Shown here one piece after another: positions 26,140 to 35,037 of a DNA stretch of 64,000 nt (position 1 is the first letter of the stretch; every line of letters begins with the position of its first letter). The notes under the pieces are model-generated. The model ran no database searches. It was not told the DNA's origin and saw only the letters and a list, made by a program, of their open reading frames with translations. The stretch comes from Paracraurococcus sp042666655. Lineage in GTDB: Bacteria; Pseudomonadota; Alphaproteobacteria; Acetobacterales; Acetobacteraceae. The stretch is from assembly GCF_042666655.1 (NCBI RefSeq), contig NZ_JBHTDE010000002.1:62001-126000 (forward strand), read 5' to 3'. The position numbers and the translations under genes are program-made.

Positions 26140-28149
26140 ATGCCAAGGGAATTCCAGGCCCAGGTCCAGGACGCCGTGCGCGACGAGGCGGCACTGCGCA
26201 CCGCGCTGGCTGATGCCGACATCGCCCCACAGTTGATGGTGCTGGTGCAGCTGACCGGCGATCTGGCGATCCTCGACGAGGTGGCGCCGCATATCCATGG
26301 CGCCTGGAGCTTCCTCGAATCCGTGCCGCCGGAACTCAAGCAGAAGGTGGCGGACCGGCTGGTCGAAGCGCTGCAGGACTATGCCGTGCTCGATCGCCCG
26401 GCGCCGCCCCTTCCGCCGGCCGAGGCGCTGCAACGGATGATGAGCGGTGGCGTCGGCCAGACCGTGCCGGAGGAGTATATCCCCCTGCTGGTCGAGGAGA
26501 CCCGGCTCGGCCGTGAGGACCCGCGCGCGGTGCATTGGCAGCACGACCCCGCGCGCCTGCGGATCGCCGACTTCCAGGTGGTGATCATCGGCGCCGGCAT
26601 CGCCGGGCTCGGCATGGCCGTGCGGCTGCACGAGATGGGCATTCCCTTCACCATCCTGGAGAAGAACCCGACCGTTGGCGGCACCTGGCTGGAGAACCAG
26701 TATCCCGGCTGCGCCGTGGACACGCCGAACCACTTCTTTTCCTACTCCTTCAACCCGAATCACAAGTGGAGCCGGCACTTCTCCCAACGGGCGGAGATCC
26801 ACCGCTACATCGAGGAGACTTTCGACAAGTACGACATCCGCCGGCATGTCCGCTTCAACGTCGAGGTGACGGAGGCGCGTTTCGACGAGACGGCGTCGCG
26901 CTGGACCGTGGCGTTGCGCCGGGCCGATGGCGGCGCGGAGACGCTGTCCTGCAATGCCTTGATCACCGCGGTCGGCCAGCTCAACCGGCCCTCCATCCCG
27001 CCGATCCCAGGGCTCGACGATTTTCGCGGGCCGCTGTTCCACACCGCGCGCTGGGACGGGTCGGTCGACCTCAAGGGCAAGCGGGTGGCGATGATCGGCA
27101 CGGGGGCGAGCGCGGTGCAAACCGGCCCCTCGATCGCGCCCGAGGTCGAGAAGCTGGTGGTCTTCCAGCGCACGCCGCATTGGGCGATGCACAACCCGAA
27201 CTACCACAAGGCGGTCAGCCCGGGGAATCTCTGGGCGCTGGAGCACATCCCCTACTTCGGCAAGTGGCTGCGCTTCCAGCTGTTCTGGGCGGGGTCGGAC
27301 GGCTTCCATGCCTCGCTCCAGGTGGATCCGGACTGGACGCAGCCGGCGCTCTCGTTGAACGAGGCGAACCACAAGATGCGGGAGCTGATCACCGACTATG
27401 TCAGCAAGGAACTGGACGGCGACCATGCCCTGCTGGCCAAGGTGATCCCGCAATACCCGCCCTACGGCAAGCGCATGCTGCGCGACAATTACTGGTACCG
27501 CATGCTGAAGCGCCCGAACGTGATGCTGGAGACCAGCCCGATCGAGCGCATCACCGAAAACGCCATTCAGATGCGCGACGGCACGGTGCACGAGGTCGAT
27601 GTCATCATTCTCGCCACCGGCTTCCAGGCATCGAAGATGCTGTCGCCGATGGAGATCGCCGGCCGCGGCGGTCACACCATCCGCCAGGCCTGGGGCGATG
27701 ACGACCCGCGCGCTTATCTCGGCATTACTGCGCCGGGCTTTCCCAATCTGTTCATGATCTACGGGCCGAACACCAACCTGGCGCATGGCGGCAGCATCAT
27801 CTTCCATCATGAATGCCAGGTCCGCTACATCTGCCAGGCGCTGCGCGAGATGATCGAGCAGGGCTACGGCACGCTGGAAGTCCGCCAGGACGTCCATGAC
27901 GCCTATAACCGCCTGCTGGACGAGAAGTGCGCCAGCATGGTCTGGACCCACCCGGGCGTGACAAGCTGGTACAAGAACAAGGCCAACCGGGTCACAGTGA
28001 CCTCGCCCTGGCGGCTGCTCGACTATTGGAAGCTGACGCAGCATTTCGTTCCGGAGGAATTCCGTGTCGCAAAGCCGGGCCATGCGCCGATGATTCCGGG
28101 GCAGGAGCGGGGGGCGGTGGCCTCCGCCGGGCAACTGACCGTAAGCTGA
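26140..28149 (+). CDS. Baeyer-Villiger type flavin monooxygenase (4-hydroxyacetophenone monooxygenase-like)
   Basis: This 669-residue FAD- and NADPH-dependent enzyme would insert oxygen next to a ketone carbonyl. It has the first Rossmann motif GAGIAG (151-156), the BVMO fingerprint FxGxxxHxxxWD at 295-306 (FRGPLFHTARWD), and the second Rossmann motif GTGASA (320-325). The N-terminal extension of about 140 residues and the segments GGTWLENQYPGCAVD and ATGFQASKM match the HAPMO subgroup. Downstream are a nitronate monooxygenase and a Bug-type binding protein, and a homogentisate dioxygenase operon is close by, so an aromatic ketone is a plausible substrate. Confidence 0.88.
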   Translation: MPREFQAQVQDAVRDEAALRTALADADIAPQLMVLVQLTGDLAILDEVAPHIHGAWSFLESVPPELKQKVADRLVEALQDYAVLDRPAPPLPPAEALQRMMSGGVGQTVPEEYIPLLVEETRLGREDPRAVHWQHDPARLRIADFQVVIIGAGIAGLGMAVRLHEMGIPFTILEKNPTVGGTWLENQYPGCAVDTPNHFFSYSFNPNHKWSRHFSQRAEIHRYIEETFDKYDIRRHVRFNVEVTEARFDETASRWTVALRRADGGAETLSCNALITAVGQLNRPSIPPIPGLDDFRGPLFHTARWDGSVDLKGKRVAMIGTGASAVQTGPSIAPEVEKLVVFQRTPHWAMHNPNYHKAVSPGNLWALEHIPYFGKWLRFQLFWAGSDGFHASLQVDPDWTQPALSLNEANHKMRELITDYVSKELDGDHALLAKVIPQYPPYGKRMLRDNYWYRMLKRPNVMLETSPIERITENAIQMRDGTVHEVDVIILATGFQASKMLSPMEIAGRGGHTIRQAWGDDDPRAYLGITAPGFPNLFMIYGPNTNLAHGGSIIFHHECQVRYICQALREMIEQGYGTLEVRQDVHDAYNRLLDEKCASMVWTHPGVTSWYKNKANRVTVTSPWRLLDYWKLTQHFVPEEFRVAKPGHAPMIPGQERGAVASAGQLTVS

Positions 28150-28195
28150 CGCCAGCAACGCCGCCCGGCAGAGGCGGCGCGGGAGGACAAGGACC

Positions 28196-29335
28196 ATGGC
28201 ACTCCACACGCGGCTCTGCGCGCTGCTGGGCATCCAGTACCCGATCCTGCTCGCCGGCATGGGCCGAGCGAGCACGCCGGAACTGGCTGCCGCGGTCTCC
28301 AATGCCGGCGGCCTTGGCGTCATCGGCGCGGCGAGTTGCGGCCCGAACCAGCTCCGCGCCTGGATCCGCCGGACACGCGCGCTGACCGACCGGCCCTTCG
28401 GCGTGGACACGCTGCTGCCCGCCTCCGTCCGCCGTGGCGGCAGCAATGCCGGCGGCCCCTCCACCGAGACGCTGGTGCCGCAGCACCGCGATTTCGCCCG
28501 CGACTTCATGGCGGTGCAGGGGCTGGAGGCGGTGGACGCCGGGACCTTCGACCGCGTGCTCGACCGCGACCCGGCCGACAAGGACGGACCCGCTCCGCTC
28601 TCGCGCGCCTTTTTCGAGGCACAGATGGAGGTGGTGATCGAGGAGCGTGTGCCCGTCTATGCCGCCGGCCTCGGCAATCCGGGGCCCTGGATGGAACGGC
28701 TGCACGCCAACGGCACCAAGGTGATGGCGGTGGTCGGTACCACGCGGCACGCGAAGCAGGTGGTCGAGGCCGGGATTGATATCGTCGTCGCGCAGGGTCA
28801 TGACGGCGGCGGGCACAACTCGCCCATCGGCACCATGGCGCTGATCCCCCAGGTGGTGGATGCGGTCGGTGGCCGCGTGCCGGTGGTGGGTGCCGGGGGC
28901 ATCGGCGACGGGCGGGGCATCGCTGCCGCGCTGATGCTGGGGGCCGAGGGCGCCTGGATCGGCACCGCCTTCCTGGCGACCGACGAGGCCGGGATCAGCG
29001 GCCCGCAGAAGCAGGCGCTGGTCGAGGGCAACGACGAAGGCACCACCGTCTCGCGCTCCGTCACCGGCAAGCCGGCGCGGATGGTGAAGAACCGCTGGGC
29101 CGCGGCCTATGTCGAGGCCGGGCTCGAGCCGCTGCCGATGCCCTACCAGACCATGGTTTCCACCGAGGTCACTGCGGCAGCGCTAGCGGCCGGGCGGGCG
29201 GATGTCTGGGGCGGCTTCGCCGGGCAGGGGCTGGGGATGGTGCGGGCGGTGCGGCCGGCCGCCGCCGTCATGCAGGACCTGGTCGCCGGCGCCGAGCAGG
29301 TGCTCCGGCGCGCCGGCGGCTTCGTCGGGGGCTGA
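28196..29335 (+). CDS. Nitronate monooxygenase (2-nitropropane dioxygenase family)
   Basis: This 379-residue FMN-dependent TIM-barrel enzyme would oxidise alkyl nitronates. Family features are LLAGMGRASTPELAAAVSNA, the loop GLGNPGPW, the catalytic-histidine region AQGHDGGGHN, and the FMN phosphate-binding segment VPVVGAGGIGDGRG. The RBS GGAGGAC precedes the ATG. It sits 46 bases after the monooxygenase and four bases before the Bug-type protein, so the three are probably one operon. Many family members have unknown physiological substrates. Confidence 0.88.
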   Translation: MALHTRLCALLGIQYPILLAGMGRASTPELAAAVSNAGGLGVIGAASCGPNQLRAWIRRTRALTDRPFGVDTLLPASVRRGGSNAGGPSTETLVPQHRDFARDFMAVQGLEAVDAGTFDRVLDRDPADKDGPAPLSRAFFEAQMEVVIEERVPVYAAGLGNPGPWMERLHANGTKVMAVVGTTRHAKQVVEAGIDIVVAQGHDGGGHNSPIGTMALIPQVVDAVGGRVPVVGAGGIGDGRGIAAALMLGAEGAWIGTAFLATDEAGISGPQKQALVEGNDEGTTVSRSVTGKPARMVKNRWAAAYVEAGLEPLPMPYQTMVSTEVTAAALAAGRADVWGGFAGQGLGMVRAVRPAAAVMQDLVAGAEQVLRRAGGFVGG

Positions 29336-29339
29336 GGCG

Positions 29340-30308
29340 ATGTCCGGGCTGCGCTGCATTATCGGTCTGCTGGGGCTGCTGCTGCCTGCGGCAGTGCGCG
29401 CGGCCGATCCGCCCTGGCCGACCCGGCCGGTCACGCTGGTCGTTGCCTACCCGCCCGGCGCCATCGTCGACACGGTCGGCCGCCGCATGGCGGAGCAACT
29501 GGGCACTGCGCTCGGCAGCGCTGTCGTGGTGGAGAACCGCGGCGGCACCGGTGGCAACCTGGCCGCGGCGCATGTCGCGCGGGCGGCGCCGGATGGCCAC
29601 ACGCTGCTGTTCACCTCCTATGGCAACCTGATCATCGCCGCGGCGGCGAACCTGCAACTTGGCTTCCATCCCTGGCGGGACCTGGCGCCGGTCGGAATGA
29701 TCGGGCCGATGACGGTGGTACTGCTGGTGCGGCCGGATTTCCCGGCCCAGACCCTGCAGGATTTCGTCCGCCATGTCGGCGCGCATCCCGGCCAGGTGAA
29801 CTTCGCCAGCGTCGGCTTCGGCAGTTCCTACCACCTGCTGATCGAGCAGATGGCGGCCTATGGCAAGCTAAGCGTCACGCATGTGCCGTACCGGGGCGGC
29901 GCGGCGGCGATGACGGATTTCCTCGGCGGCCGGGTTCAGGCGACGCTGGCGACCTGGCTGTTCGCCCGGCCCTACATGGCCGATGGCAGCGCCAGGGCAA
30001 TCGCCGTGGCCAATGGCGTCCGCGCCCCTGTCGCGCCAGATTTGCCGACGGTCGCGGAAGCGGTTCCGGGCGCCAGCATCACCGAAGGGCTCGGCATCTT
30101 CGCGCCTGCCGGCACGCCGGCGCCGGTGCTGGCCCGGGTGAACGGGTTGGTGCAACAGATCATTTGCACCCCCGCCATGCATGCCTGGCTGACCGAGAAC
30201 GGTGTCCCGCCGCAGCCAGGCCTCCCGGAAGCCTTCGCCGCCGAGATGCACCCGGTGGCGGGTTCTCTCGGACGACTGCTGCGGGAGACGAATATCCGCC
30301 TGGAGTGA
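29340..30308 (+). CDS. Bug-family (tripartite tricarboxylate transporter) substrate-binding protein
   Basis: This 322-residue periplasmic binding protein starts with a signal peptide (MSGLRCIIGLLGLLLPAAVRA). Family hallmarks are WPTRPVTLVVAYPPGA, VVVENRGGTGGNLAAAHVAR and VTHVPYRGGAAAMTDFLGG. The glycine-rich loop has IVDT instead of the usual GGATD, which may alter the carboxylate pocket. No TctA/TctB membrane genes are nearby, as is usual for orphan Bug proteins. It ends six bases before the convergent TPP enzyme gene. Confidence 0.92.
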   Translation: MSGLRCIIGLLGLLLPAAVRAADPPWPTRPVTLVVAYPPGAIVDTVGRRMAEQLGTALGSAVVVENRGGTGGNLAAAHVARAAPDGHTLLFTSYGNLIIAAAANLQLGFHPWRDLAPVGMIGPMTVVLLVRPDFPAQTLQDFVRHVGAHPGQVNFASVGFGSSYHLLIEQMAAYGKLSVTHVPYRGGAAAMTDFLGGRVQATLATWLFARPYMADGSARAIAVANGVRAPVAPDLPTVAEAVPGASITEGLGIFAPAGTPAPVLARVNGLVQQIICTPAMHAWLTENGVPPQPGLPEAFAAEMHPVAGSLGRLLRETNIRLE

Positions 30309-30314
30309 ACGCGC

Positions 30315-31976
30315 TCACGCCTCGCCGTAATGCACCCGGCGATAGGGGCGGGAGACAACGGTGTCGTCGGTGTGGATGTCCCAGAGGCTAGCGCCGTTGC
30401 TCGCCTGGTGTTCGCGGAACATCCCCGACATGGCACCGAGACCGGTGACCGTGCTGCCCTTCACGCCGAAGCCGGAAGCGACGCCAGCGAGGTCGCCGCG
30501 GCCATGGATCACCAGCGACGGGTCGAGCCCGCCGGCACGGAATTTGTGGATTTCCGCACCGTAGCCGCCATCATTGATGATCGCCATCAGCATACGGTGG
30601 CCCTCGCGCCGCACCGTCTCCAGTTCCTGCACATGCATCAGCAGGCTGCCGTCGCCCTCGACCAGCAGCACCTTGCCGTCGCGCCGGGCGGCGGCGATGC
30701 CGATGGCGGCCGGCAGCCCGTTGCCGATGGCGCCGAAGTCGCAGACCACATGGAAGCGTTCCGGCGCACGGCCGCGCAGATGCGTCATGGCGATGCCGAG
30801 GTAATGGCCGCCGCCGATCACCACGTCCCAATCCTTCGGCACGATGGCGTCGAGCTCGAGCATCGCCTTGCGCGGGTCGACCACGCCGGGGGCGATGGCG
30901 AATTCCTTGGTATCCGGTTGGTCGGCCGCGATCTGCTGCGCCAGGGCGGCGCTGCGGTAGCCGTCCCGGCGGAGGTCGCGGGCCTTGAGCGCGGCGGTGA
31001 TCGCCTCCGCCCCACCGGCGGCGTCGGCGCGGATATGCAGGTCGGCGGTGCGCAACCCCTGCCACAAGCCGCGCGGGTTGATGTCGACCTGCACGGTGCG
31101 GGCATTGGGATAGAGGTAGCCGCTCTCCGTCGTATAGGCGCCGAGCCCGACGCCGAAGCCGATCACCAGGTCGGCCTCGGCGAAGCATTCGCGGGAGAAG
31201 TCGGAGGCGAAGGCGCCGGCGATGTCGAGCGCGAAGGGATTACCCTCGAACAGTCCCTTGGCCTGCAACGAGGTGGCGAGCAGCGCGCCGCATTGCTCGG
31301 CCAGCGCCTCGATCGGCGCGCGCGCCTTGGCCAGCTTGGCGCCGCGACCGGCGATGATCACCGGCTTCTCGGCTTCGGCAATCATCGCCACCAGCCGGTC
31401 CACCATGGCCGGGTCGGGCATCGCCCGCTGCGGCATCGGCAGGTAGTCAGCGGAGGGGATATAGTCCGCCATGAACGGGTAGGCCTGCTTCTGCAGGTCC
31501 ATCGGCACGCTGAGGACGACCGGGCGGCGTTCCAACGCGGCGATGTGGAAGGCCTCCCGCACATTGTCCAGCGCGCGATCGAGCGACTTCACTGCGATGT
31601 AGGCAGCGCCGGTCGCCTGGGCCAGCGGCGCCATGTCGATCTGCTGGATGTAGAAGGAAGAGAGCATCGGCGAATCGCCGGCGAAGACCACCAGCGGCAC
31701 GTTGGCGCGCGCGGCGATGGCCAGCGCGGTCATGATCTGGGTGAAGCCCGGGCCGCAGGTGGTGGAGGCGACGCCGACCTTGCCGGTGGCGCGGGCATAG
31801 CCGTCGGCCATCGCCACGGCACAATGCTCGTGCCGCGCATTCACCACGGTGACGCCGGGTTGCCGGGACATCGCCTCGGTCCAGTACATGTTGGCGTCAC
31901 CCATCAGGGTGAAGAGCACCTCGCATCCCTCGGCCGCAAAGGCCTGGGCGAGGACATCCTGCAGTTTGATGGCCAT
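30315..31976 (-). CDS. Thiamine-pyrophosphate enzyme, acetolactate synthase-like
   Basis: This 553-residue ThDP-dependent enzyme has three domains: PYR (about 1-170, catalytic glutamate Glu50 in ARHEHCAVAMADGYAR), central (190-320) and PP (350-540). The ThDP-Mg motif starts GDGSLLMH and ends NDGGYG. It resembles the acetolactate synthase/benzoylformate decarboxylase class but the substrate cannot be assigned. It starts one base after the CoxG-like gene and is the last gene of the MBL-hmgA-CoxG operon. An AAGGAA ribosome-binding site precedes ATG 31976. Confidence 0.88.
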   Translation of the reverse strand: MAIKLQDVLAQAFAAEGCEVLFTLMGDANMYWTEAMSRQPGVTVVNARHEHCAVAMADGYARATGKVGVASTTCGPGFTQIMTALAIAARANVPLVVFAGDSPMLSSFYIQQIDMAPLAQATGAAYIAVKSLDRALDNVREAFHIAALERRPVVLSVPMDLQKQAYPFMADYIPSADYLPMPQRAMPDPAMVDRLVAMIAEAEKPVIIAGRGAKLAKARAPIEALAEQCGALLATSLQAKGLFEGNPFALDIAGAFASDFSRECFAEADLVIGFGVGLGAYTTESGYLYPNARTVQVDINPRGLWQGLRTADLHIRADAAGGAEAITAALKARDLRRDGYRSAALAQQIAADQPDTKEFAIAPGVVDPRKAMLELDAIVPKDWDVVIGGGHYLGIAMTHLRGRAPERFHVVCDFGAIGNGLPAAIGIAAARRDGKVLLVEGDGSLLMHVQELETVRREGHRMLMAIINDGGYGAEIHKFRAGGLDPSLVIHGRGDLAGVASGFGVKGSTVTGLGAMSGMFREHQASNGASLWDIHTDDTVVSRPYRRVHYGEA

Positions 31977-31977
31977 G

Positions 31978-32550
31978 TCATTTTTTTCCTTGGACGAAGA
32001 GGCTGCTGAGCCATGAGAGGAAGGCGCGCCAAAGCAGGCTGATGGCGCTGAGCTCCGCCGCCGGGGCTGGCGGCGGAGGAGGCGGGGGTGGTGCTGCCTC
32101 CTCCGCCACGCTCTCAACGGGCCCCAGCGCGCGTTCCACCACCAGCTTCGCCATGTTGGCGGAGAACTCGGCCAGCAGCGCGCGCGCGACATGCACGCCG
32201 CCGGCATTGGCGAAGGTCTCCAGCGGGCCGGTGACGGTGAAGCTGCCCTGCACGTCCAGCAGCGTGGCGTCGCCCTCCGCGCTGGCTACGACGGTACCGG
32301 AGGAAAGCGCGCGCGAGGCGCCACGCTGGTCGATCCCGCGCCCCTCGATCGTGCAGCGATGCGCGTCGTGGTCGAAGGCAAGCGTCGCCTCGCCACGAAA
32401 GGTCGCGGTGGTGGGGCCGAAGCGGACCTTGACCGCGCCGCGCCAGACGCCGTCGCCCTGGTCGGGCGCCAGGGTCGCACCGGGAATGCAGCTGGCAACG
32501 GCGGCGAGGTCAGGCATGGAGGTTTCCAGGGTGAGCTTGATTATGCCCAC
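31978..32550 (-). CDS. CoxG-like SRPBCC protein with C-terminal membrane anchor, GTG start
   Basis: This protein of about 190 residues belongs to the CoxG/SRPBCC family (CIPGATL, VKVRFGPTTATFRGEATLAF, GSFTVTGPLETFANAGG). A proline-rich linker of nine prolines and alanines around 155 leads to a hydrophobic tail (ISLLWRAFLSWLSSLF), the layout of CoxG proteins that tie molybdenum hydroxylases to membranes. The GTG start at 32550 gives an N-terminus about ten residues shorter than usual. It is not next to the coxSLM genes but between hmgA and a TPP enzyme. Confidence 0.8.
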   Translation of the reverse strand: MGIIKLTLETSMPDLAAVASCIPGATLAPDQGDGVWRGAVKVRFGPTTATFRGEATLAFDHDAHRCTIEGRGIDQRGASRALSSGTVVASAEGDATLLDVQGSFTVTGPLETFANAGGVHVARALLAEFSANMAKLVVERALGPVESVAEEAAPPPPPPPPAPAAELSAISLLWRAFLSWLSSLFVQGKK

Positions 32551-32586
32551 ACCCTGCGGAACCCGGCGCCGATGTGCAAGCCGGGG

Positions 32587-33933
32587 TCAGGCGTCCCGGC
32601 GATCCGGGTTGAAGTGCTTCCGCAGCTTTGCCCCATAGGCGCCGTACTCCGCCTGCCGCTCCGGCAGCTCGGCAGCATAGCGCGTGACCTTTTGCGGGAA
32701 GCGCGTCTCCAGCATGAAGGCCATGGTGCCGGCCAGCTTGTGCGGCTGCAGCGCGGCCTGGCTGGCGCCCTCGAAGGCCTCCATGTCCGGGCCGTGCGGC
32801 AGCATGCAGTTGTGCAGGCTGAAACCACCCGGCACGAAGCCCTGCGGCTTGGCGTCGTACTGACCGTAGATCAGCCCCATGAACTCGCTCATGATGTTCA
32901 TGTGGTACCAGGGCGGCCGGAAGGTGTTCTCGGCGACCAGCCAGCGGTCCGGGAAGATGACGAAGTCGATGTTCGCCGTGCCCGGCGTCTCGCTCGGCGA
33001 GGTCAGCACGGTGAAGATCGACGGGTCGGCATGGTCGAACAGCAGCGGCCCCACCGGGGAGAAGCGGCGCAGGTCGTATTTGTAAGGCGCGTAATTGCCG
33101 TGCCAGGCGACGACATCGAGCGGCGAGGCCGCAAGTTCCGTCGTCCACAGATTGCCGCCCCACTTCACCACCATCCGCGTCGGCGCCTCGCGGTCCTCGT
33201 AGGCCGCGACGGGGGTCTGGAAGTCGCGCGGGTTGGCGAGGCAATTGGCGCCGATCGGGCCGCGCTCCGGCAGGGTCAGCGCGCCGCCATAATTCTCGCA
33301 GAGATAGCCCCGCACCGGGCCGGCCGGCAGTTCGGCACGGAACTTCACCCCGCGCGGGATGACCGCGATCTCGCCCGGGGCGATGTCGATGATGCCGAAC
33401 TCGGTCGCCAGCCGCAGCGCGCCCTGCTGCGGGATGAACAGCATCTCGGCATCGGCGTTGTAGAAGACCTCGTCCACCATCGACCGCGTGGCCAGATAGA
33501 TATGCGCCGCCATGCCGGATTGCGTCGCCGCATCGCCGGCGGTGGTGATGGTGCGGATGCCGGCAAGCAGGCCCAGCCCTTCCGCTGGCACAGGGATCGG
33601 GTTCCAGCGCAGCGGCTGGATCGGCATCTCGACCTCGGCGCAGGGCGCGGTGCGCCAGAGCCCGGCATCGATCTTCCGGAAGGCGCCCCAGTGCGCGACG
33701 GTCGGCCGGATGCGGTAGAGCCAGGACCGCTCATTGGACGCCCGCGGCGCGGTGAAGGGCGAGCCCGAAAGTTGCTCGGCATAGAGCCCATAGGCGCAGC
33801 GCTGCGGCGAGTTGTGGCCGATCGGCAGGGCGCCGGGCAGTGCCTCGGTCTCGAACTGGTTGCCGAAGCCGGTCATGTAGCCCGGCCCGGCGGTCCCGGT
33901 CCGGGTGGTGGTCATGGGCTGGACGATGGTCAT
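32587..33933 (-). CDS. hmgA: Homogentisate 1,2-dioxygenase
   Basis: This 448-residue Fe(II) enzyme opens the ring of homogentisate to maleylacetoacetate. Active-site residues align with the human enzyme: base His278 (WHGNYAPYKYD), iron ligands His344 and Glu350 (RPPWYHMNIMSEFMGLI) and His380 (MLPHGPD). The start MTIVQPMTTTRTG follows GAGGAGG at 33933. It is the second gene of a four-gene leftward operon, 16 bases after the MBL-fold gene. No fumarylacetoacetase or maleylacetoacetate isomerase gene is in the window. Confidence 0.97.
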   Translation of the reverse strand: MTIVQPMTTTRTGTAGPGYMTGFGNQFETEALPGALPIGHNSPQRCAYGLYAEQLSGSPFTAPRASNERSWLYRIRPTVAHWGAFRKIDAGLWRTAPCAEVEMPIQPLRWNPIPVPAEGLGLLAGIRTITTAGDAATQSGMAAHIYLATRSMVDEVFYNADAEMLFIPQQGALRLATEFGIIDIAPGEIAVIPRGVKFRAELPAGPVRGYLCENYGGALTLPERGPIGANCLANPRDFQTPVAAYEDREAPTRMVVKWGGNLWTTELAASPLDVVAWHGNYAPYKYDLRRFSPVGPLLFDHADPSIFTVLTSPSETPGTANIDFVIFPDRWLVAENTFRPPWYHMNIMSEFMGLIYGQYDAKPQGFVPGGFSLHNCMLPHGPDMEAFEGASQAALQPHKLAGTMAFMLETRFPQKVTRYAAELPERQAEYGAYGAKLRKHFNPDRRDA

Positions 33934-33949
33934 CGCACCCTCCTCGGTC

Positions 33950-34924
33950 TCAGATCTCGCCGGATTTCGCTGCCGCACCGTGCTCCAGCGACTGCCACAT
34001 CTCGACGTCCCGCGCGGCGGTCCAGATGCGCGGATGGTCAAGTCCCTTGGCCTCGTCATAGGCGCGGGAGACGTTGAACGGCATGCAGTGCTCGAAGATA
34101 ACCCAATGCCCGTATGTCGGCCGCATCACCTCCATCGCCTCGTCGTAGACCTGCTTCAGCGTGGCGCCCTTGGCGGCACCCGCCTTGGCGATGGCAAAAA
34201 GGTCCGAGGTGAAGGCGGCAGTGCCGGCGATGCCCTCCTCGACATCCTTGAGGCTGAGCAGGCTGCGGCCGCGGCCGGGCACCAGCTTCTCCGCCCCCAG
34301 CGCCTTCAGTGCCGCGAGCGTCGCCGGCCAGTCGGTGAAATGCGCGTCGCCGCAATAAGGCGTGGCGCCGAATTCCACCACATCGCCGGCGAAGCAGACC
34401 TTCTCTTTCGGCAGCCAGACCACGGTGTCGCCCGCGGTGTGGCTGCGGCCGATCTGGATGATCTGCACCTCCCGCCTGCCCATCCACAGGGTCATCCGCT
34501 TGTGGAAGACGACATGCGGCCAGGTCAGGCCAGGGATGCTCTCCTTGCCGCGGAACAGCCGGGGGAAGCGGCCGATCTCGCTGTCCATGTCCTGCTGGCC
34601 GCGCTCGACGATCAGGTCGCGGGTGACGTCGGAGGCGATGATCTCGGCGCCCTGGTAGCCCGAGGCGCCAAGCACCCGCACCGCGTGGTAGTGGCTGAGC
34701 ACGACATGCCGGATCGGCTTGTCGGTCACGCTGCGGACCCTGGCGATCACGTCGGCCGCCATCTTCGGCGTCGCCTGGGCATCCACCACCAGCACGCTGT
34801 CGTCGCCGATGACGATGCCGGAATTCGGGTCGCCTTCGGCGGTCCAGCCGAACAGGCCCGGGCCGAGTTCGTCGAAGGACACGACCTTCTCCGTGAGGTC
34901 GTTGCTGCTGGCGAAGCCGGACAC
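33950..34924 (-). CDS. MBL-fold metallohydrolase with incomplete metal motif, GTG start
   Basis: This 324-residue metallo-beta-lactamase-fold protein starts at GTG 34924 (AGAGGAG upstream), giving the N-terminus SGFASSNDLTEKVVSF. The usual HxHxDH motif reads HYHAVR (78-83): both histidines of metal site 1 remain, but the Asp and His of site 2 are Val82 and Arg83. Later candidate ligands His162 (GRSHTAGD) and Asp181 (FAGDVV) are present. It may bind one metal. It is the first gene after the IclR-side operator and probably co-transcribed with hmgA. Substrate unknown. Confidence 0.85.
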   Translation of the reverse strand: MSGFASSNDLTEKVVSFDELGPGLFGWTAEGDPNSGIVIGDDSVLVVDAQATPKMAADVIARVRSVTDKPIRHVVLSHYHAVRVLGASGYQGAEIIASDVTRDLIVERGQQDMDSEIGRFPRLFRGKESIPGLTWPHVVFHKRMTLWMGRREVQIIQIGRSHTAGDTVVWLPKEKVCFAGDVVEFGATPYCGDAHFTDWPATLAALKALGAEKLVPGRGRSLLSLKDVEEGIAGTAAFTSDLFAIAKAGAAKGATLKQVYDEAMEVMRPTYGHWVIFEHCMPFNVSRAYDEAKGLDHPRIWTAARDVEMWQSLEHGAAAKSGEI

Positions 34925-34978
34925 GGCGTGTCTCCTCTGCTGATGCATCCCGCCCGGCAATCGGGCCGGAGGATGCTT

Positions 34979-35014
34979 GCTACGTATTGCGTAGCTTGCT
35001 ATGCCATATGTAGC
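34979..35014. promoter_or_regulatory. Two tandem 17-bp palindromes, candidate IclR operator
   Basis: Site 1 (34979-34995) is GCTACG, five bases, CGTAGC, a perfect palindrome. Site 2 (34998-35014) is GCTATG, five bases, TGTAGC, matching the same pattern with one imperfect pair. Centres are 19 bases apart. They lie in the 113-base gap between the leftward MBL-hmgA operon and the rightward IclR gene, where an autoregulated IclR protein would bind. The sequence is AT-richer than its surroundings. Confidence 0.65.
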
Positions 35015-35037
35015 GAAACATCGGGGGTGGCTGTCAA

